DNA of 64,000 nt from assembly GCA_029582155.1 (NCBI GenBank), contig CM055903.1, positions 38,598,853-38,662,852 of the forward strand, in the 5' to 3' direction. Under the pieces are notes generated by a model, which did no database searches, was not told the DNA's origin, and was given only the letters and a program-made list of their open reading frames with translations. Position 1 is the first letter of the stretch; the number at the start of each line of letters is the position of its first letter. This DNA is from Panopea generosa. Its lineage: Eukaryota; Mollusca; Bivalvia; Adapedonta; Hiatellidae. Made by a program: the position numbers and the translations under genes. Shown here piece after piece: positions 60,680-64,000 of the stretch.

Positions 60680-60800
60680 TTGCAAGTTCGTTTCTTGAGT
60701 AGTGTTTTGAGAGGTCATCTAGTCAAGTCTAGGATCTAACCTGTGACCTCTGGCAGGAGTGGTGAACAATCCACCTGCTGCACTACACTACACTATATTT
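60680..60800 (-). mobile_element. SINE family D head fragment
   Basis: On the minus strand: GTGTAGTGTAGTGCAGCAGG and AGGTCACAGGTTAGATCCTA (B-box-like). It lies just before the acceptor of the third plexin exon. Confidence 0.5.
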
Positions 60801-60865
60801 GTAAAATAATTTTTGCATTAACAAAACAGGAAAAAAATTATTATTAAAATTTCATTATGTTTCAG

Positions 60866-61034
60866 CTTCAACTGCATGTGAAGAACCTGCCAAGTTTCAG
60901 TGGAACTTACGAATGTGTGTTCAGCGGACTGGGATACACCCTACCTACAACAATCACCACTGTACAGTTACAACACCAGATCACATGCGAGACACCGAAA
61001 CCAAACCTGCTGCCAGCCATACCCACAGGGGAAG
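60866..61034 (+). CDS. plexin exon: start of first IPT/TIG-like region
   Basis: This is the third visible plexin exon, 169 bases, with acceptor TTATGTTTCAG and donor G|GTACGA. It starts in phase 0 with LQLHVKNLPSFSG and ends in phase 1 at PAIPTGEG. The order of features matches the segment after the first PSI of plexins: a beta-strand with NLP, a Cys in YECVFSG, then ITCETPKPNLLPAIP containing a second Cys. In known plexins this region forms the first IPT fold of the extracellular stalk, followed by a second PSI. The next exon should begin by completing a Gly/Asp/Glu-type codon after G. I did not find it before the right edge. The family assignment is secure, but the paralogue is not. Confidence 0.9.
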
Positions 61035-61140
61035 GTACGAGACATATTAATCATGTTACAGATTTATTGTGAATTTTGATTGTTTACAAATTTGTGGGAA
61101 TCAACAAAAGTTGGAAGGCGATGAAAATTTACTATAATGA

Positions 61141-61875
61141 TCGGGATTGGTTTCTACTTTACTTTGTTGTAGTTGATCATAATTTGTTTCTACTTAACTT
61201 TGTTGTAGTTGATCATGATTTGTTTTTACTTTACTTTGTTGTAGTTGATCATAATTTGTTTCTACTTTACTTTGTTGTAGTTGATCATGATTTGTTTTTA
61301 CTTTACTTTGTTGTAGTTGATCATAATTTGTTCCTGCTTTACTTTGTTGTAGTTGATCATAATTTGTTTCTACTTTACTTTGTTGTAGTTGATCATAATT
61401 TGTTCCTGCTTTACTTTGTTGTAGTTGATCATGATTTGTTTTTACTTTACTTTGTTGCAGTTGATCATAATTTGTTCCTGCTTTACTTTGTTGTAGTTGA
61501 TCATAATTTGTTTCTACTTTACTTTGATGTAGTTTATCAAAATTTGTTCCTGCTTTACTTTGTTGTAGTTGATCATAATTTGTTCCTGCTTTACTTTGTT
61601 GTAGTTGATCATGATTTGTTCCTGCTTTACTTTGATGTAGTTGATAATAATTTGTTCCTAATTTACTTTGATGTAGTTGATCATAATTTGTTTCTACTTT
61701 ACTTTGTTGTAGTTGATCATGATTGGTTTCTACTTTACTTTGTTGTAGTTGATCATGATTTGTTTCTACTTTACTTTGTTGTTGTTGGTCATGATTTGTT
61801 TCTACTTTACTTTGTTGTAGTTGATGATAATTTGTTTCTACTTTACTTTGTTGTAGTCATTCATAATTTGTTTCT
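61141..61875. repeat. 36-bp minisatellite, about 20 copies
   Basis: The unit is TTGTAGTTGATCATAATTTG plus TTTCTACTTTACTTTG. It starts about 105 bases after the third plexin exon. Because 36 is twelve codons, one plus frame stays open for 268 codons (LLYFVVVDHNLF repeats). On the gene strand each unit has a pyrimidine-rich run ending in GTAG. Confidence 0.95.
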
Positions 61876-63263
61876 AATCTAATATTGTATGCAGACAAGC
61901 AACCAAATTAGGACAGTCGAAATGATTTGCAGCTTATGGGTTTATTTAAGTTGCTAATTTCAAGCAGTATTAAAAAAATATTGTTATATTATATCAGAAT
62001 GATGTAATACATGTATTTATATAATTTTTATATTCAAAACGAATCTGCCGTATAAACGGCACGGTTTTGATTTGTGCAAAGCACATGTATGTGTGCTCAC
62101 CTTTTACAATCATCAGACAAAATTTCGTTTTATAGATTTTATTTATGCTGTGTCCATTTGAATAATAGTTAAAGGGCATAAAGTGTTTCCTCTGTCCATC
62201 CGTTTTTTCTATGTGCGAGTCTATGTGTTTTTAAAAGCCAATGTCATGGACAAATGTTTAAAATTAAATATTTCAGCCCTAACAAAACTAATTGACTGCG
62301 TGCCTGTTGTTATGTATGTACGACTAGCAGCAAGTTTGTCTTGGGTATGCAGCCATTATCTGATACATGGGAACCTGTTTCTTGCTGTCATAAATGATTG
62401 ATACGGACTTCTACACACTTGTCAATCACACATAGTGTACCAGGCTAACGCTCCCTTTGAACCATTCTATCATTCTATCAAGTTCCAAATCTGTTTAACA
62501 GACACAGTAGTAATATATCGCCTCGGTAGTTTTATATATGTTTCGCTGTTATAACAAGCACTTGTTTATAGTCCAGAATGCATTGAAAAATGTTTGATAT
62601 AAGAATCTTACACAGGTTTGAGGTTCGGTAAAAATCTCAAGAGATAATTGTTTTGACAAAAGTAAGTCTCTATCGAGTTGCCAAGAAAACAGTTTTATCC
62701 AAAGGGACGGAATTTTTCATCTGACCATAATAACTTTCTCACTAAAAATGTTTGGACTGAGCCAGGCTCAAACCCACGACCGACCTTAGGGAGGTGAATG
62801 AAGTGGTCACTTTAGATGACTTGGCCGCAGAGGGACCCCTTAAACATAAAAATTAAGTTTTTGCATGTTGCTTTTAAAATTCTATATTATGTTTGTATCC
62901 AGATTTTATCGAATTGAAATTTAAATTAGAATTCCATGTCTATGATACAGTTGAGCCTATATGGAATGCTGCAGAATCAGTTAACAGTAAAATGTAATAT
63001 TGTTCAAAATTTGGTTGCCATGGCAATAGATTATAAACAAAGAGTATAGGAAATGAAAGCTTCATAATCACGTCATTTTGATTGATTAAAATGTCATGTA
63101 GTCGGATCAAAATAGACGACCATCTGACTGTGAAATGGAAAAAAAAAAGAGGTTCGCAAATAGATCGTCACAGAAGTCAGTGTACTAGATTTATACTTGT
63201 GTGTAATTTTGAAGAATGAGTATCAAGTATAAGTTTTCTTGGGTTGTCCCTGGAGCGGTAGGA
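61876..63263. other. intronic DNA, one SINE fragment
   Basis: Except for 62735-62845, nothing recognised. No further plexin exon found. Confidence 0.45.
62735..62845 (-). mobile_element. SINE family B head fragment
   Basis: On the minus strand: TCTGCGGCCAAGTCATCTAA (A-box region), GTCGTGGGTTTGAGCCTGGC (B box) and TTTTTAGTGAGAAAGTTATT. Confidence 0.7.
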
Positions 63264-64000
63264 TATTGAACAGGAAAGGAACCTTGGTGGGAAGAAGACT
63301 TACAGCATGTGTCAGGAGAGGAACCTTTGACAGAAGGAGACAGACAGCATGTTACAGGAGAGGAACCTTGGAGGGAAGGAGATTTACAGCATGTAACAGG
63401 AGAGGCACCTTGGAGGGAAGGAGACAGACAGCATGTTACAGGAGAGGAACCTTGGAGAGAAGGAGACGGACAGCATGTGTCAGGATAGGAACCTTGGAGA
63501 GAAGGAGACTTACAGCATGTGTCAGGAGAGGAACCTTGGAGGGAAGGAGATTTACAGCATGTGTCAGGAGAGGAACCTTGGACAGAAGGAGATTTACAGC
63601 ATGTGTCAGGAGAGGAACCTTGGAGGGAAGGAGACAGACAGCATGTTACAGGAGAGGAACCTTGGACAGAAGGAGATTTACAGCATGTGTCAGGAGAGGA
63701 ACCTTGGACAGAAGGAGACGGACAGCATGTTACAGGAGAGGAACCTTGGACAGAAGGAGACAGACAGCATGTAACAGGAGAGGAACCTTGGAGGGAAGGA
63801 AACTGACAGCATGTTACAGGAGAGGAACCTTGGACAGAAGGAGACTTACAGCATGTGTCAGGAGAGGAACCTTGGAGTGAAGGAAACTGACAGCATGTGT
63901 CAGGAGAGGAACCTTGGAGAGAAGGAGATTTACAGCATGTTACAGGAGAGGAACCTTGGAGGGAAGGAAACTGACAGCATGTTACAGGAGAGGAACCTTG
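63264..64000. repeat. 42-bp minisatellite, cut by the window edge
   Basis: About 17.5 units of AGGAGAGGAACCTTGGAGGG, AAGGAGACAGACAGCATGTT and AC. GACAGAAGG/GAGGGAAGG and GTTAC/GTGTC variants are shuffled. 42 is 14 codons, so plus frames (RRGTLEGRRQTACY) remain open up to 213 codons. The array continues beyond 64000. Confidence 0.95.

Larger units (their letters stand above)
53144..60865 (+). other. plexin intron (7.7 kb, phase 0)
   Basis: This intron runs GTAAAT to TTTCAG between the PSI exon and the IPT-like exon. Its first 1.9 kb is mostly donor-like tandem repeat. The rest holds a SINE, a decayed LINE tail on the minus strand and single-copy-looking DNA. Confidence 0.9.

Noticed and set aside
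39143-61034. integrin or semaphorin assignment for the PSI exons
   Set aside because: The sequence after PSI (NLP...YECVF...ITCETPKP) follows the plexin order. Semaphorins would continue into an Ig domain and integrins into a hybrid domain.
61076-61882. 268-codon LLYFVVVDHNLF frame that looks like a membrane protein
   Set aside because: The hydrophobicity comes from the 36-bp unit. Unit differences do not favour silent changes as far as I can see, and it sits inside the plexin intron.
63239-63880. 213-codon Arg-rich repeat frame
   Set aside because: Follows the 42-bp array, with other plus frames also open.

Overview
The window looks like AT-rich nuclear DNA of an invertebrate animal, most likely a mollusc. 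The evidence is spliceosomal GT-AG introns, a plexin gene, many tRNA-headed SINEs, MITE-like inverted-repeat elements, a decayed LINE and a very heavy minisatellite load. No bacterial-style operon, rRNA gene, CRISPR array or intact mobile-element gene was seen. The species cannot be named from the sequence. The only protein gene I can support is a plexin (semaphorin receptor) on the + strand. Three consecutive exons are visible at 39143-39243, 53011-53143 and 60866-61034. Joined by canonical splice sites in phases 2, 0 and 1, they encode the end of the Sema/PSI junction, a complete eight-cysteine PSI domain and the start of the first IPT/TIG-like region. The Sema exons should lie to the left and the IPT, transmembrane and GAP exons to the right. 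I found no further exon, so 1-39142 and 61035-64000 read as intron, although a short upstream exon could have escaped me.

Layout: 1-8 kb holds SINE fragments, a MITE at 3.4 kb and a 22/43-bp minisatellite at 4.8-5.6 kb. 8.4-10.8 kb holds a CACT-rich satellite with an inverted copy 640 bp away. 11-21 kb is SINE-rich intron with a CT microsatellite. 21.5-23.2 kb is a 34-bp array. 25-31 kb has 25-bp, 39-bp and AC-rich arrays plus a second MITE pair. 32.1-33.7 kb is a 31-bp array, 34.6-35.9 kb a 59-bp array, and 37.6-38.9 kb a 27-bp array just upstream of the first plexin exon. The intron at 39.2-53.0 kb holds SINEs, a TTAA-ended element with an internal 70-bp repeat, and 23-bp, 128-bp, 31-bp and 46-bp arrays. 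The intron at 53.1-60.9 kb opens with two donor-like arrays and also holds a decayed LINE tail (minus strand, 58.4-59.4 kb). After the third exon come a 36-bp array (61.1-61.9 kb) and a 42-bp array that runs off the right edge.

Tandem arrays total about 15 kb, roughly 23% of the window by my sum of intervals. Almost every long open reading frame is an artefact of these arrays. The most interesting signal is how they relate to splicing. The exon-2 5' splice site, including the last exon bases, is the first member of a tandem family of about 40 donor-like units. The intron just upstream of exon 1 carries about 45 units that each look like a strong 3' splice site. I infer that splice-site sequence has been amplified into satellite DNA here, with possible effects on splice choice.
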